Shown here in pieces: positions 1 through 7,461 of a stretch of 18,325 bases of DNA. This DNA is from Bacteroides sp. UBA1317 (lineage in GTDB: Bacteria; Bacteroidota; Bacteroidia; Bacteroidales; Bacteroidaceae): assembly GCA_002307035.1 (NCBI GenBank), contig DBTL01000054.1, positions 406 to 18,730 on the forward strand. The letters run 5' to 3'. Both the position numbers and the translations under genes were made by a program. The notes under the pieces were generated by a model. The model ran no database searches. It had not been told where the DNA came from and saw only the letters and a list, made by a program, of their open reading frames with translations. Within the stretch, counting starts at the first letter, position 1. Each line of letters begins with the position of its first letter.

Positions 1-886
1 GAGTCATTACTTGTTGATATCCAAAGCGCTTTTGAATTTTTTTCAAGAAATCTTCTAACCGTAAGCGGAGAGCGGTCCCTTTAGGGAGCCACATAGGTAG
101 GCCTTTGCCTACAGTTTCGGAGAACATGAATAGCTCCATTTCTTTTCCTATCTTACGATGATCTCGCTTTTTTGCTTCTTCCATCATCGCTAAATATTCA
201 TCGAGCATTTTCTTTTTGGGAAAAGTGATTCCATAGATGCGGGTAAGCATCTTACGATCTTCATGGCCACGCCAGTAGGCACCAGCTACAGAAGTTAATT
301 TTATAGCTTTGATAGAGCCTGTATTCATCAAGTGAGGGCCGCGGCAAAGATCGGTAAAATCTCCTTGGGTATATGTGGTGATGTGTCCATCTTCTAATTC
401 TGATATTAATTCGCATTTATAAGTTTCACCTCGATCACTAAATTTCTTCAATGCATCCGTCTTGCTGATGTTATTTCGTACTACCGCTTCTTTCTTTGAG
501 GCTAATTCAAGCATTTTTGCTTCAATGGCAACCAAATCACTTTCTTTTATAACAGCTTCTCCCGGATCTACATCATAATAAAAACCGTTTTCGATTGCAG
601 GTCCAATCCCAAATTGGATACCTGGATATAATTCTTGCAAAGCTTCGGCTAGTAAGTGTGCACTGGTATGCCAAAAAGCATGTTTACCTTGTTCGTCTTC
701 CCATTTATAAAGAACTACAGAGGCATCTTCACTTATTGTGCGCCCTAAATCATATGTTTCGCCATTAACGCCGCAAGCTAATACATCTTGCGCCAAACGA
801 GAACTTATACTTTCTGCTATTTGCAGACCATTAACTCCTACGCTATATTCGCGAATAGAGCCATCAGGAAATGTTATTTTTATCAT
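1..886 (-). CDS. thrS: Threonine--tRNA ligase, N-terminal 295 residues (runs off the left edge)
   Basis: Charges tRNA-Thr with threonine in the cytoplasm and edits mis-charged Ser-tRNA-Thr. My translation of the minus strand from the ATG at 886-884 begins MIKITFPDGS and stays open to base 1. Residues 1-62 form a TGS domain. Residues 63-225 are the second additional (editing) domain, with HTSAH (His73, His77) and CRGPH (Cys181, His185), the residue set of the bacterial editing site. The start of the catalytic core follows (about 245-295); the class II aminoacylation motifs and the anticodon-binding domain lie outside the window. It is 78 bp downstream of the TPR gene on the same strand, so it may be co-transcribed. 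A Bacteroidetes -7-like box at 917-924 could give it its own promoter. Partial only because the window ends; no damage is seen. Confidence 0.97.
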   Translation of the reverse strand, partial: MIKITFPDGSIREYSVGVNGLQIAESISSRLAQDVLACGVNGETYDLGRTISEDASVVLYKWEDEQGKHAFWHTSAHLLAEALQELYPGIQFGIGPAIENGFYYDVDPGEAVIKESDLVAIEAKMLELASKKEAVVRNNISKTDALKKFSDRGETYKCELISELEDGHITTYTQGDFTDLCRGPHLMNTGSIKAIKLTSVAGAYWRGHEDRKMLTRIYGITFPKKKMLDEYLAMMEEAKKRDHRKIGKEMELFMFSETVGKGLPMWLPKGTALRLRLEDFLKKIQKRFGYQQVMT

Positions 887-916
887 AATAATGTGTTATA
901 TCTCTGTTTTAGTATG

Positions 917-924
917 CAAAAATA
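917..924 (-). promoter_or_regulatory. Possible -7 element for thrS
   Basis: On the minus strand this reads TATTTTTG, a match to the Bacteroidetes -7 consensus TAnnTTTG, about 30 bp before the thrS start. No TTTG -33 element is seen at the expected distance, so this is only a weak call in AT-rich DNA. Confidence 0.3.
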
Positions 925-964
925 ATTAAATCTTTTAAGTATTTTGGGGTTTTATAGAAAAATG

Positions 965-2998
965 TTATTCAGCTTGTTCAGTAAAGCGCTTAATAATATT
1001 ATAGGCTGAAACAATCCCCAATTCGCCCGCTTTGCTAAGGTCAGCAATACCCTTTTTATTATTACCTAGAAAGATCTGTGTTAGACCTCTATTGAAATAA
1101 GCTTCAGCAAAATCTTTATTTAGTTCAATGGCTTTATCATAATCGGCAATTGCTGCGCGATAATCTTTAAGCATTGCAAGTACATTTGCACGGTTATAAT
1201 AGGCATAAACAAAATCGGGTTCCAAAGCAATTACATGATCCAAATCACTTTTAACCATATCATAATCTAGCGCCGATACTGCTGGCTTTTGCCCCACAGC
1301 TACAGCAACAACAGTATTCGATAAATCATCTTTTGATTTCTGATATTCCAATTGCTTGCATCTTACTAATGCTCGCATGAAGTAGGCTGGAAAAAAGGTG
1401 TCGTCAAGTAAAATCGCTTGCGTTAAATCTTCAATAGAATTAGTAAAATCTTGTACTAAATAGAAGTCAAGAGAGCGAGAAAAGCGTCTTCGGGCGTCTT
1501 TCGGATTTTGTACGATTTCAGAGGTATGTGTGTCTATCAGGGTAAAATGGAATGTTACCTGGTCTTCTGTTAAAGGAGATTCAGCATTGGTAATATACAA
1601 GCGTTTTGGTAGCACGTTTGTGCGATTCAAATCATCAATATATTTGTGGTAGTGAATGGTTCGTTTTACTTCGCTTGGTTTCTCATAGTAAGTAAGTAAA
1701 TACATAGGTTCCATTTGAATCTCAACATTTCGATCTTGTACTTTGCCACGATAATCGCTTTTATATTGTTTTTCAGTTTCCGAATCGTCAGCAATAACTA
1801 TTTTTCCATAGTTATCCATATTCTTATCTGATTTTTTTCGAGTCTTTTGGTCATTTTCGTTTGCGTCACTAGAATCTTTCTTTTCGTTTTTGTTGGATGC
1901 TGTTAGCCCGTTCTGTTTATCTAATTGCATTTTTAATACCTTGAACTCATCACGTTCTGCTCCATTACGGTCTCCCATTCTTCTTCTTGCTTCGGCTCGA
2001 TTATAGTATCCCGCTAGGAAATTTGGATATTCATTAATAACAGTTGTGTAATCTTTAATAGCTCCACGCAGGTCTCCAGTTTGTGCTTTCAGCAAACCTC
2101 TATTAAAAATAGCCATCATGTTTTTAGGTTCCATTTGAATGACAAAATCGAAATCTTCTATGGCACGGTTGTCATCACCTACTTGTGCTCGAAGTAGGCC
2201 TCTATTATAATGTCCAATGAAATTGTTCGGTTCGATATCAAGCGCTATATCATAATCCTCCATAGCGCCTCTTAGGTTATTCTGATGGAAGCGGGCCAGA
2301 GCCCGATTTATATAATTCCCGGCATTTTTTGAACTTAAATGTGTAGCATTGTCTAAGTCGGATTCAGCAGCAGCATACTTTTTTTGTTGCAATTTTACGA
2401 TGGCGCGTGATGACCAAGCATCAGGGTTATACTTGTCCATTTTAATGGCTAAATCAAAGTCTTGCAAAGCACGAATAGTGTCTTTTTGCTTTAATGCCAC
2501 TTCGCCACGCATCAGATAAGCTTGCGTATATTTAGGTGCAATTGCAATTAACTTACCTAAGTCATCTTCAGCTTCCTTGTAATCCTCTCTTTGGATGTGA
2601 CATAGTGTTAAGTTGTGCCACAATGTCACATTTTCAGGTTCGTGTTCTATAGCCTTTTTATAATCCTTGATTGCTCCGTCGAATTTGTTTTGCTTAATTC
2701 TAGCAAGTCCACGTATTTGATAAGCTCCTATTACAAAAGGATTTCGTTGAATGGCAGCATCGCAATCAGCCTCTGCTCCTTGATAGTCATCCAAGTTTAT
2801 TTTGGCCAAAGCTCTAAAAAAATAGGGCTCATATAAATAGGGTTTTGCATTAATAACTTGGTTAAAATACTGAATAGAAAGGACATAATCCTCAAAATAA
2901 AGTGCATTACGGGCAATGGTCATGACCCGTTCTGTATTTATTTGGGCAGAAAGAAAAGAAGGAAATAGCAGTAAAGCTAATATTATTTTTTTTGCCAT
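965..2998 (-). CDS. Secreted tetratricopeptide-repeat protein with two TPR arrays
   Basis: Function unknown; TPR arrays are protein-binding scaffolds. The 677-aa product starts with a signal peptide (MAKKIILALLLFPSFLSAQ, cleavage near residue 19), so it probably acts in the periplasm or at the outer membrane. Residues about 24-358 hold about ten 34-residue TPR units with the usual pattern (for example YNRGLLRAQVGDDNRAIEDF). Residues 362-500 are a non-TPR linker: 367-395 is rich in Lys, Asp, Asn and Ser and looks disordered, while 425-495 looks more ordered with beta character. Residues 501-675 carry about four more units, one enlarged near 560-585. It lies between def (198-bp gap) and thrS (78-bp gap) on the same strand. 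That is an odd place for an envelope protein and suggests conserved co-transcription rather than a shared pathway. No enzyme motif is visible. Confidence 0.9.
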   Translation of the reverse strand: MAKKIILALLLFPSFLSAQINTERVMTIARNALYFEDYVLSIQYFNQVINAKPYLYEPYFFRALAKINLDDYQGAEADCDAAIQRNPFVIGAYQIRGLARIKQNKFDGAIKDYKKAIEHEPENVTLWHNLTLCHIQREDYKEAEDDLGKLIAIAPKYTQAYLMRGEVALKQKDTIRALQDFDLAIKMDKYNPDAWSSRAIVKLQQKKYAAAESDLDNATHLSSKNAGNYINRALARFHQNNLRGAMEDYDIALDIEPNNFIGHYNRGLLRAQVGDDNRAIEDFDFVIQMEPKNMMAIFNRGLLKAQTGDLRGAIKDYTTVINEYPNFLAGYYNRAEARRRMGDRNGAERDEFKVLKMQLDKQNGLTASNKNEKKDSSDANENDQKTRKKSDKNMDNYGKIVIADDSETEKQYKSDYRGKVQDRNVEIQMEPMYLLTYYEKPSEVKRTIHYHKYIDDLNRTNVLPKRLYITNAESPLTEDQVTFHFTLIDTHTSEIVQNPKDARRRFSRSLDFYLVQDFTNSIEDLTQAILLDDTFFPAYFMRALVRCKQLEYQKSKDDLSNTVVAVAVGQKPAVSALDYDMVKSDLDHVIALEPDFVYAYYNRANVLAMLKDYRAAIADYDKAIELNKDFAEAYFNRGLTQIFLGNNKKGIADLSKAGELGIVSAYNIIKRFTEQAE

Positions 2999-3009
2999 TG
3001 ATCTTTATA

Positions 3010-3034
3010 TACTTTTGTAAGCATAGCAAAAGTA
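3010..3034. repeat. Inverted repeat with a -7-like box in each arm, before the TPR gene
   Basis: TACTTTTG (3010-3017) and CAAAAGTA (3027-3034) are perfect 8-bp inverted arms around a 9-bp spacer. Read on the minus strand, the right arm is TACTTTTG, a match to the -7 consensus TAnnTTTG, about 29 bp before the TPR start codon. It may be the core of the TPR promoter, a hairpin in its leader, or an operator. No good -33 TTTG is seen. Confidence 0.4.
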
Positions 3035-3144
3035 GTGTTTTTCATTTATCTAATAGACTCAAGGGCATTTTTTTTATCTTTTTTGACTAATTTAAAGCTC
3101 GTTTGGATTGCATAGCTTAACGATTTACCATATTTAATGGCCAA

Positions 3145-3171
3145 CAGGCTTAATATATTTAGATTAGCCTG
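3145..3171 (-). other. Possible mRNA hairpin just after def
   Basis: CAGGCT (3145-3150) and AGCCTG (3166-3171) can pair. Three more A-T pairs extend the stem past one bulged base, with an AT-rich loop. It sits 25 bp past the def stop codon on the minus strand. No T-run follows on either strand, so it does not look like an intrinsic terminator; it could stabilise a processed def mRNA 3' end. Confidence 0.3.
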
Positions 3172-3196
3172 CTAGCTATTAAAAGATTTCCTGTTT

Positions 3197-3751
3197 TTAC
3201 TTTATTGTTTTCACTTTGTAGGAACAGTGAGCCTTGCCTTTCAGCATGGCATTTAGTTTTCCTTTAATCATCTGTTTTCGTAATGGAGAAATATGATCTA
3301 TGAACATTTTTCCATCCAAATGATCAAACTCGTGTTGCATTACCCTAGCTAGATATCCTTCTACCCATTCGTCATGCTCGTTGTAGTTAGTATCAAGGTA
3401 CTTAACGTGAATTTTATTCTTTCTTTTTACACTTTCGTGTATGCCGGGTAAACTTAAACAACCTTCTTCAATGGATACGTCTTCTCCTGTGAATTCCAAT
3501 ATATGTGCGTTGATGTACGCTTTGCGAAAGTCTTTATACTCAGGATGATCTTCAGAAAGAGGATCCAAATTGATAACAACTACACGGATGGCTAGCCCAA
3601 TTTGCGGTGCTGCAAGTCCTACTCCATCTGCCTTATCCATTGTTTCAAACATGTTTTCTATGAGTTCATTTAAATTAGGATAATCTGAGGATATATCATC
3701 AGCAACCTTTCTTAATACAGGTTGCCCATATACGTAAATAGGTAAAATCAT
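3197..3751 (-). CDS. def: Peptide deformylase
   Basis: Removes the formyl group from the N-terminal formyl-methionine of new proteins at the ribosome; a metal-dependent (usually Fe2+) hydrolase. The 184-aa protein has all three family motifs: GVGLAAPQ (43-50), EGCLS (96-100, metal ligand Cys98) and HEFDH (140-144, metal ligands His140 and His144, catalytic Glu141). Length and the start at MILPIYVYG are normal for the family. The C-terminal tail (about 155-184) is basic. It lies 33 bp downstream of ruvX on the same strand, so the two are very likely one transcript. No oddities. Confidence 0.97.
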   Translation of the reverse strand: MILPIYVYGQPVLRKVADDISSDYPNLNELIENMFETMDKADGVGLAAPQIGLAIRVVVINLDPLSEDHPEYKDFRKAYINAHILEFTGEDVSIEEGCLSLPGIHESVKRKNKIHVKYLDTNYNEHDEWVEGYLARVMQHEFDHLDGKMFIDHISPLRKQMIKGKLNAMLKGKAHCSYKVKTIK

Positions 3752-3784
3752 ATTTTGAAAAAAAAAGTTTTAATTAATTCTCAC

Positions 3785-4201
3785 TTAGTAACGCTTGCTT
3801 TCGAGATATGTCTGTAGGATAATAGTGGCACTTATTTCATCTACCAATGATTTATTTTGCCTAGCTTTTTTTTTCAATCCAGCTTCAAGCATAGTTCTAT
3901 GGGCTAATACAGAGGTGAAACGTTCATCCACCAACTCAATGGCCATATCAGGTATTTTTTTTCTGAGATTATTAACAAAAGGTTTTATGTATTGCATACT
4001 CTCAGACATTTCATTGTTCATTTGTCTGGGTAGGCCAATAATGATTCGTTCAACTGGTTCCTCTTTAATATATTTCAGTATAAAATCTAATAATTCATTA
4101 GTGGTTACAGTGGTTAAACCGCCCGCAATAATTTGCATTGTATCCGTAACAGCAATCCCGGTACGTTTTCTGCCGTAATCAATAGCTAAAATTCTACTCA
4201 T
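3785..4201 (-). CDS. ruvX: RuvX/YqgF-family Holliday-junction resolvase-like nuclease
   Basis: A small RNase H-fold protein of the YqgF/RuvX family. Members have been linked to 16S rRNA 5'-end maturation and to Holliday-junction resolution; which role applies here cannot be told from sequence. The 138-aa product has the standard blocks: AIDYGRKRTGIAV with the first acidic residue Asp8, IIIGLPRQMNN (53-63), VDERFTS with Asp92/Glu93, and LVDEISATIILQ with Asp121. Length is typical. It is the first gene of the minus-strand block ruvX-def-TPR-thrS and is transcribed away from the outer-membrane operon. A TAATTTTG box (4212-4219) lies only about 10 bp before its start and has no -33 partner, so I do not call it a promoter. 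Confidence 0.95.
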   Translation of the reverse strand: MSRILAIDYGRKRTGIAVTDTMQIIAGGLTTVTTNELLDFILKYIKEEPVERIIIGLPRQMNNEMSESMQYIKPFVNNLRKKIPDMAIELVDERFTSVLAHRTMLEAGLKKKARQNKSLVDEISATIILQTYLESKRY

Positions 4202-4311
4202 AATTCGTCTACAAAATTACAATATAATTTCAAAATTTATAGCATTTAAAGGCGAAAAACTTTAGAATTGAAGAAATTTAAACAGTATACCATGTTTTTT
4301 GTGTAAAATTG

Positions 4312-4342
4312 TTTGTTTTTCATAAAAAAATGTCTATTTTTG
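4312..4342 (+). promoter_or_regulatory. Canonical Bacteroidetes promoter of the outer-membrane operon
   Basis: TTTG at 4312-4315, then exactly 19 bases, then TATTTTTG at 4335-4342. This matches the -33/-7 consensus of the Bacteroidetes primary sigma factor, TTTG-N19-TAnnTTTG. Transcription would start near 4347-4350, about 40 bp before the ATG at 4388. It decides the start of the first gene, because the promoter lies inside the longer reading frame that opens at a TTG at 4313. Confidence 0.75.
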
Positions 4343-4387
4343 CATAGTTCTATTGAATATCTAGCATTCATATTTATATTGAATAGC

Positions 4388-5635
4388 ATGAAAATAAAAG
4401 GCTTTGGCCCAAACGAAACAAATAAATTTTGTCGGCACGCAATAAGACTTTTTCTTTTGCAAATCTGTTTCCTTTCAATAAAAGGATATTGTCAGAGTAG
4501 CGAAATCACCGTTAATGCATTGGCTAAAATGGGATTTGAGAATGTTAGTTGGCATGAAGATGATAAAGAAAGAATTTTTGTTGTTGAAAATTCGGCTTAT
4601 CGTTTAAATGGCATTGGCATTGCTAAAGCCATAGATCAAATACAGCAAACAGGACTATCCAAAGATAAGAATTGTCGCTTAATTGTTTTAGACAACAATA
4701 TACCGCAAATCTCGCTTTATTACCATTCATTTAATGATAGTATTCCCGTATCCGACAGGGAAAATTGGTCTATTAGTTACGAATTAGGAGACGGTTGGGC
4801 TCAAGTAAAAAACAATAAAAAACAAAATTCTTCTTTGTATAAGATTGATGTTGTATTATATCCTGAATTTAGTTTCCAGAATTATAAGCTTTCACGAGTC
4901 TATGACATCTTGTTAAATTTATCACCGGCAATTGAAGTTTCTTTATGGAAAGGTATGAAATTGACAGGGCAGATTATTATTCCAATAGTAAATGATTACG
5001 GAATGCTATATGAACAAGTTCGTCCAGGTTTTCTTACACTTTCACAGTCTATTCGTTTGCCTAAGCAAACTTTTGTGACAACATCAATTGGATTTTTTAA
5101 TAACTTTCGTTGGGGAATTGATGCTAGGGCAAAACATTTTTTAGCAGATGAGCGTTTTTCTTTGGAAGGTAGAGTTGGATATACCGGGCGAGGTTACTTT
5201 GAAAACTGGGCTTATCATCATGGCGTTAAATGGCTTATTACAGGCGGCTTGGGTGGAAACTTCTATTGGCCTAAATATAACACACAATTTAGTTTAAAAG
5301 CGGAAAGATATTTAGAAGGAGAATATGGAATGCGATTTGATATGATTCGTCATTTTCGTTATGCTTCTATTGGTTTCTACGCTATGAAAGTTGAACATGC
5401 TGGCAATAATGGTCTTAATGGTGGCTTTCGTTTTCAGATAGCATTACCCCCTTATAAATATAGAAGAAAAGGATATGTTCCTAGAATTATAACTTCAAAT
5501 AACTTTGGCATAAGTTATAATGCAGGTAATGAAAGAACTTACGGGAAAAGTTATAAGTCTCAAGCTAGTGATAATATGATGCAAGATAATAGTTTTAACC
5601 CGTATTTTATTAAATCAGAATTATTGAATTATTAA
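4388..5635 (+). CDS. YjbH-like outer-membrane protein, resembling the C-terminal half of YjbH/GfcD
   Basis: Probable outer-membrane beta-barrel of the YjbH type, a family tied to exopolysaccharide/group 4 capsule production in enterobacteria; its exact function is unknown. The frame stays open upstream to a TTG at 4313, but a canonical promoter fills that stretch, so I use the ATG at 4388 (415 aa). Residues 17-36 form a signal peptide ending near GYCQ. Residues 40-118 are a small domain (ALAKMGFENVSW ... FVVENSAYRLNGIGIAKAI ... LIVLDNNIPQISLYYHS) that resembles the region opening the C-terminal half of YjbH. Residues 150-358 alternate polar and hydrophobic residues with many Tyr, Phe, Trp and Gly, as in a beta-barrel. 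The tail is basic and polar. It is first in a four-gene operon, 19 bp before the lipoprotein gene. The family call rests on remembered motifs. Confidence 0.7.
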   Translation: MKIKGFGPNETNKFCRHAIRLFLLQICFLSIKGYCQSSEITVNALAKMGFENVSWHEDDKERIFVVENSAYRLNGIGIAKAIDQIQQTGLSKDKNCRLIVLDNNIPQISLYYHSFNDSIPVSDRENWSISYELGDGWAQVKNNKKQNSSLYKIDVVLYPEFSFQNYKLSRVYDILLNLSPAIEVSLWKGMKLTGQIIIPIVNDYGMLYEQVRPGFLTLSQSIRLPKQTFVTTSIGFFNNFRWGIDARAKHFLADERFSLEGRVGYTGRGYFENWAYHHGVKWLITGGLGGNFYWPKYNTQFSLKAERYLEGEYGMRFDMIRHFRYASIGFYAMKVEHAGNNGLNGGFRFQIALPPYKYRRKGYVPRIITSNNFGISYNAGNERTYGKSYKSQASDNMMQDNSFNPYFIKSELLNY

Positions 5636-5649
5636 TTTTATTAAAATTA
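5633..5649 (+). repeat. Small AT-only inverted repeat over the stop codon of the first operon gene
   Basis: TAATTTT (5633-5639) and AAAATTA (5643-5649) form perfect 7-bp arms with a 3-base loop and include the TAA stop. It contains only A-T pairs, so it would be a weak hairpin. It may mark an RNA-processing site between the first two cistrons, or be chance in AT-rich DNA. Confidence 0.25.
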
Positions 5650-5654
5650 TTGAG

Positions 5655-6602
5655 ATGAAAATGAAAGGTAAAGTTTTCGGTAATAGCGTTAAATTAGCGC
5701 TAGCCGTATTGGTGGTTTTTTGTACAATGTTTACTAGTTGCTATGAAAAAGAAGAGATTGATACTACTACAGTTGCACCAGCGGCATATTATGTTGTTGG
5801 ATCAATTTCTGACGGCTCTGATGGGCAACCTATTACTACAGCCACAGTAAAAATTGATGGTACTGCGGTTACATTAACTAATGGAGCTTTTATTCAGGAA
5901 GTAACTGCTTCTGGAGCACACACTGTTGCTGTTACTGCTGATGGATACTACGATGTTACAAAAACAGTATATTGTGTTGTAGTTGCAGATGGTCAAACAA
6001 GTGTTGCTGTTGCTGATATAGCATTATTTACTCCTGACTCTCAAGTAACGGCTCCTACTGAAACAACAACTCCTTCAGCGAACGACATCACTGATGAAAT
6101 ACAAACAACTGTTGAAGATAATTTTATTCCTGAGACAGCGCCAACCGGCACAACTATGGGAACATCTACAGTTACTGTTACTGATGGAACTATTGTCATT
6201 ACAACTCCATTAACATTAAGTACAGCTACTGTTGACCCTGTTGAAGTTAGTTATACTTATAATGAGGGGTTTGCGTTTACAGAGACACCAGCCACAAGAT
6301 CCGTGACTGATTTAGAGCAATTTATTGCAAATGTGGCTAACCAACTTAATAAATCGTATGGTTTAACAAAAGTAACCAAAACGACAACGTTGTATGAAGG
6401 AGGTAATTCTATCTACGGGTATAATGTTATTTATACCATTAACCTTCAAGAATATATTTTTCTAATAAATGGTGCTAATTGGGGTGGAATCGCTACTTGG
6501 CAATCTAATGTGAGGGTTGCTCCTTTAGTTGACACTCATGACAGTCATGATACTCACGGAGATTCAACTAATTCTGGTGGTGGTTCAGGGTCTGCTGAGT
6601 AA
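5655..6602 (+). CDS. Probably surface-exposed lipoprotein, DUF3869-like, with His/Asp-rich tail
   Basis: Function unknown. The 315-aa protein starts with a lipoprotein signal: basic n-region, hydrophobic 12-27, then FTSC with Cys29 as the lipidated residue. YEKEEID directly after the cysteine is acid-rich, like the surface-export signals described for Bacteroidetes lipoproteins, so display on the cell surface is plausible. Residues about 45-125 look like an Ig-like, carboxypeptidase-regulatory-type fold (GSISDGSDGQPITTATVKI ... VAVTADGYY). Residues 130-195 are rich in Thr, Val and Pro. A compact domain follows (about 200-290, with YTYNEGFAF and TLYEGGNSIYGYNVIYTI). The end is Asp/His/Ser/Gly-rich with His at alternating positions, a possible metal-binding tail. 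It lies between two YjbH-like genes (19 and 48 bp). A second in-frame ATG at 5661 is an equally possible start. The DUF3869 assignment is from memory. Confidence 0.75.
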   Translation: MKMKGKVFGNSVKLALAVLVVFCTMFTSCYEKEEIDTTTVAPAAYYVVGSISDGSDGQPITTATVKIDGTAVTLTNGAFIQEVTASGAHTVAVTADGYYDVTKTVYCVVVADGQTSVAVADIALFTPDSQVTAPTETTTPSANDITDEIQTTVEDNFIPETAPTGTTMGTSTVTVTDGTIVITTPLTLSTATVDPVEVSYTYNEGFAFTETPATRSVTDLEQFIANVANQLNKSYGLTKVTKTTTLYEGGNSIYGYNVIYTINLQEYIFLINGANWGGIATWQSNVRVAPLVDTHDSHDTHGDSTNSGGGSGSAE

Positions 6603-6650
6603 TAGTAATAGATGAATAACGCCGTATATAATTGAACCAAAAGTCAAGAA

Positions 6651-7403
6651 ATGATAAAGAGAATTCTTATTATGATGGGATATTTCTTATTTTGTAATTC
6701 TACGCTTTCGGCTCAATTAACATACGGTGTAACCGGCTTACTGCATACTCCGTCTGCGGAAATGCAAAGGGATAAAACAGTAATGCTTGGTGGTAACTTT
6801 ATGAACAAGGAGATAACTCCTCCTATATGGTCATATCACACGTATAATTACTTTCTTAATATAACAGTTTTTCCTTGGCTAGAGGTGGCTTACACATGTA
6901 CTTTATTTCAATCACAAACCACTGGGGTTAATTGGAAAGTAGGGAAAGGAAAATTTACGAATCAAGACAGATATTTTTCTGTAAGAGCAAGAGTTTTGAG
7001 AGAGGAACAATTTTGGAAAGATATGCCTGCAATTGTTATTGGGACTTCAGATCCATTCACTGAATCAGGGGATGGAGAAATAGCTTCTACTAATGGAAAT
7101 GGTTATTTTAGTCGTTTCTTTGTTGCAATGAGCAAGCATTTTTTTGTAGGAAAAGGAAAAATGGGTATACACTTATCATATCTCTACAACAACAGAAATG
7201 ACTATTCTTTAAATGGAGTTGCAGGAGGAATAAGTTATTTACCCTCAATGCTGCCAAACTTAAAACTGATTGTTGAATATGATTCAAAAGATTTTGCGTT
7301 TGGTGGAACCTATTTGCTTTTCAACCATTTGCATGCGCAAATAGAGATGCAAAAAATGGCATACTTGACCGGAGGACTTATTTATAAAATTTATTTAAAG
7401 TAA
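6651..7403 (+). CDS. YjbH-like outer-membrane protein, resembling the N-terminal half of YjbH/GfcD
   Basis: Probable outer-membrane beta-barrel; function unknown. The 250-aa protein has a signal peptide (MIKRILIMMGYFLFCNSTLSAQ, cleavage near 21-22). Next comes YGVTGLLHTPSAEMQRDKTV, which fits the opening motif of YjbH family proteins (Gly-rich, then a P-[TS]-A turn, then a Gly-rich strand). The rest is aromatic-rich alternating strands (NYFLNITVFPWLEVAYTC, FFVGKGKMGIHLSYLYNN, FAFGGTYLLFNHLHAQIEM), consistent with an antiparallel barrel. It ends in IYKIYLK. Enterobacterial YjbH is about 700 aa; this protein plus the 415-aa product of the first operon gene would add up to about that, so I infer that the two are halves of one split family member. 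It is third in the operon, 48 bp after the lipoprotein and 58 bp before the OmpA gene. Confidence 0.7.
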   Translation: MIKRILIMMGYFLFCNSTLSAQLTYGVTGLLHTPSAEMQRDKTVMLGGNFMNKEITPPIWSYHTYNYFLNITVFPWLEVAYTCTLFQSQTTGVNWKVGKGKFTNQDRYFSVRARVLREEQFWKDMPAIVIGTSDPFTESGDGEIASTNGNGYFSRFFVAMSKHFFVGKGKMGIHLSYLYNNRNDYSLNGVAGGISYLPSMLPNLKLIVEYDSKDFAFGGTYLLFNHLHAQIEMQKMAYLTGGLIYKIYLK

Positions 7404-7461
7404 GTAGTGGTCAGAGCAAATAATAACGAAAAGAGTTGAAATATTTAAAATAGAAAAAACA

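Noticed and set aside
3145..3171. Hairpin after def as an intrinsic terminator
   Set aside because: No T-run follows the stem on either strand, and the same-strand genes continue beyond it.
4212..4219. TAATTTTG before ruvX as its promoter
   Set aside because: It is only about 10 bp from the start codon and has no -33 element; such matches are common in AT-rich DNA.
4313..4387. 25-codon N-terminal extension of the first YjbH-like gene starting at TTG
   Set aside because: It spans a consensus promoter and is poor signal-peptide sequence; the ATG at 4388 is better placed.
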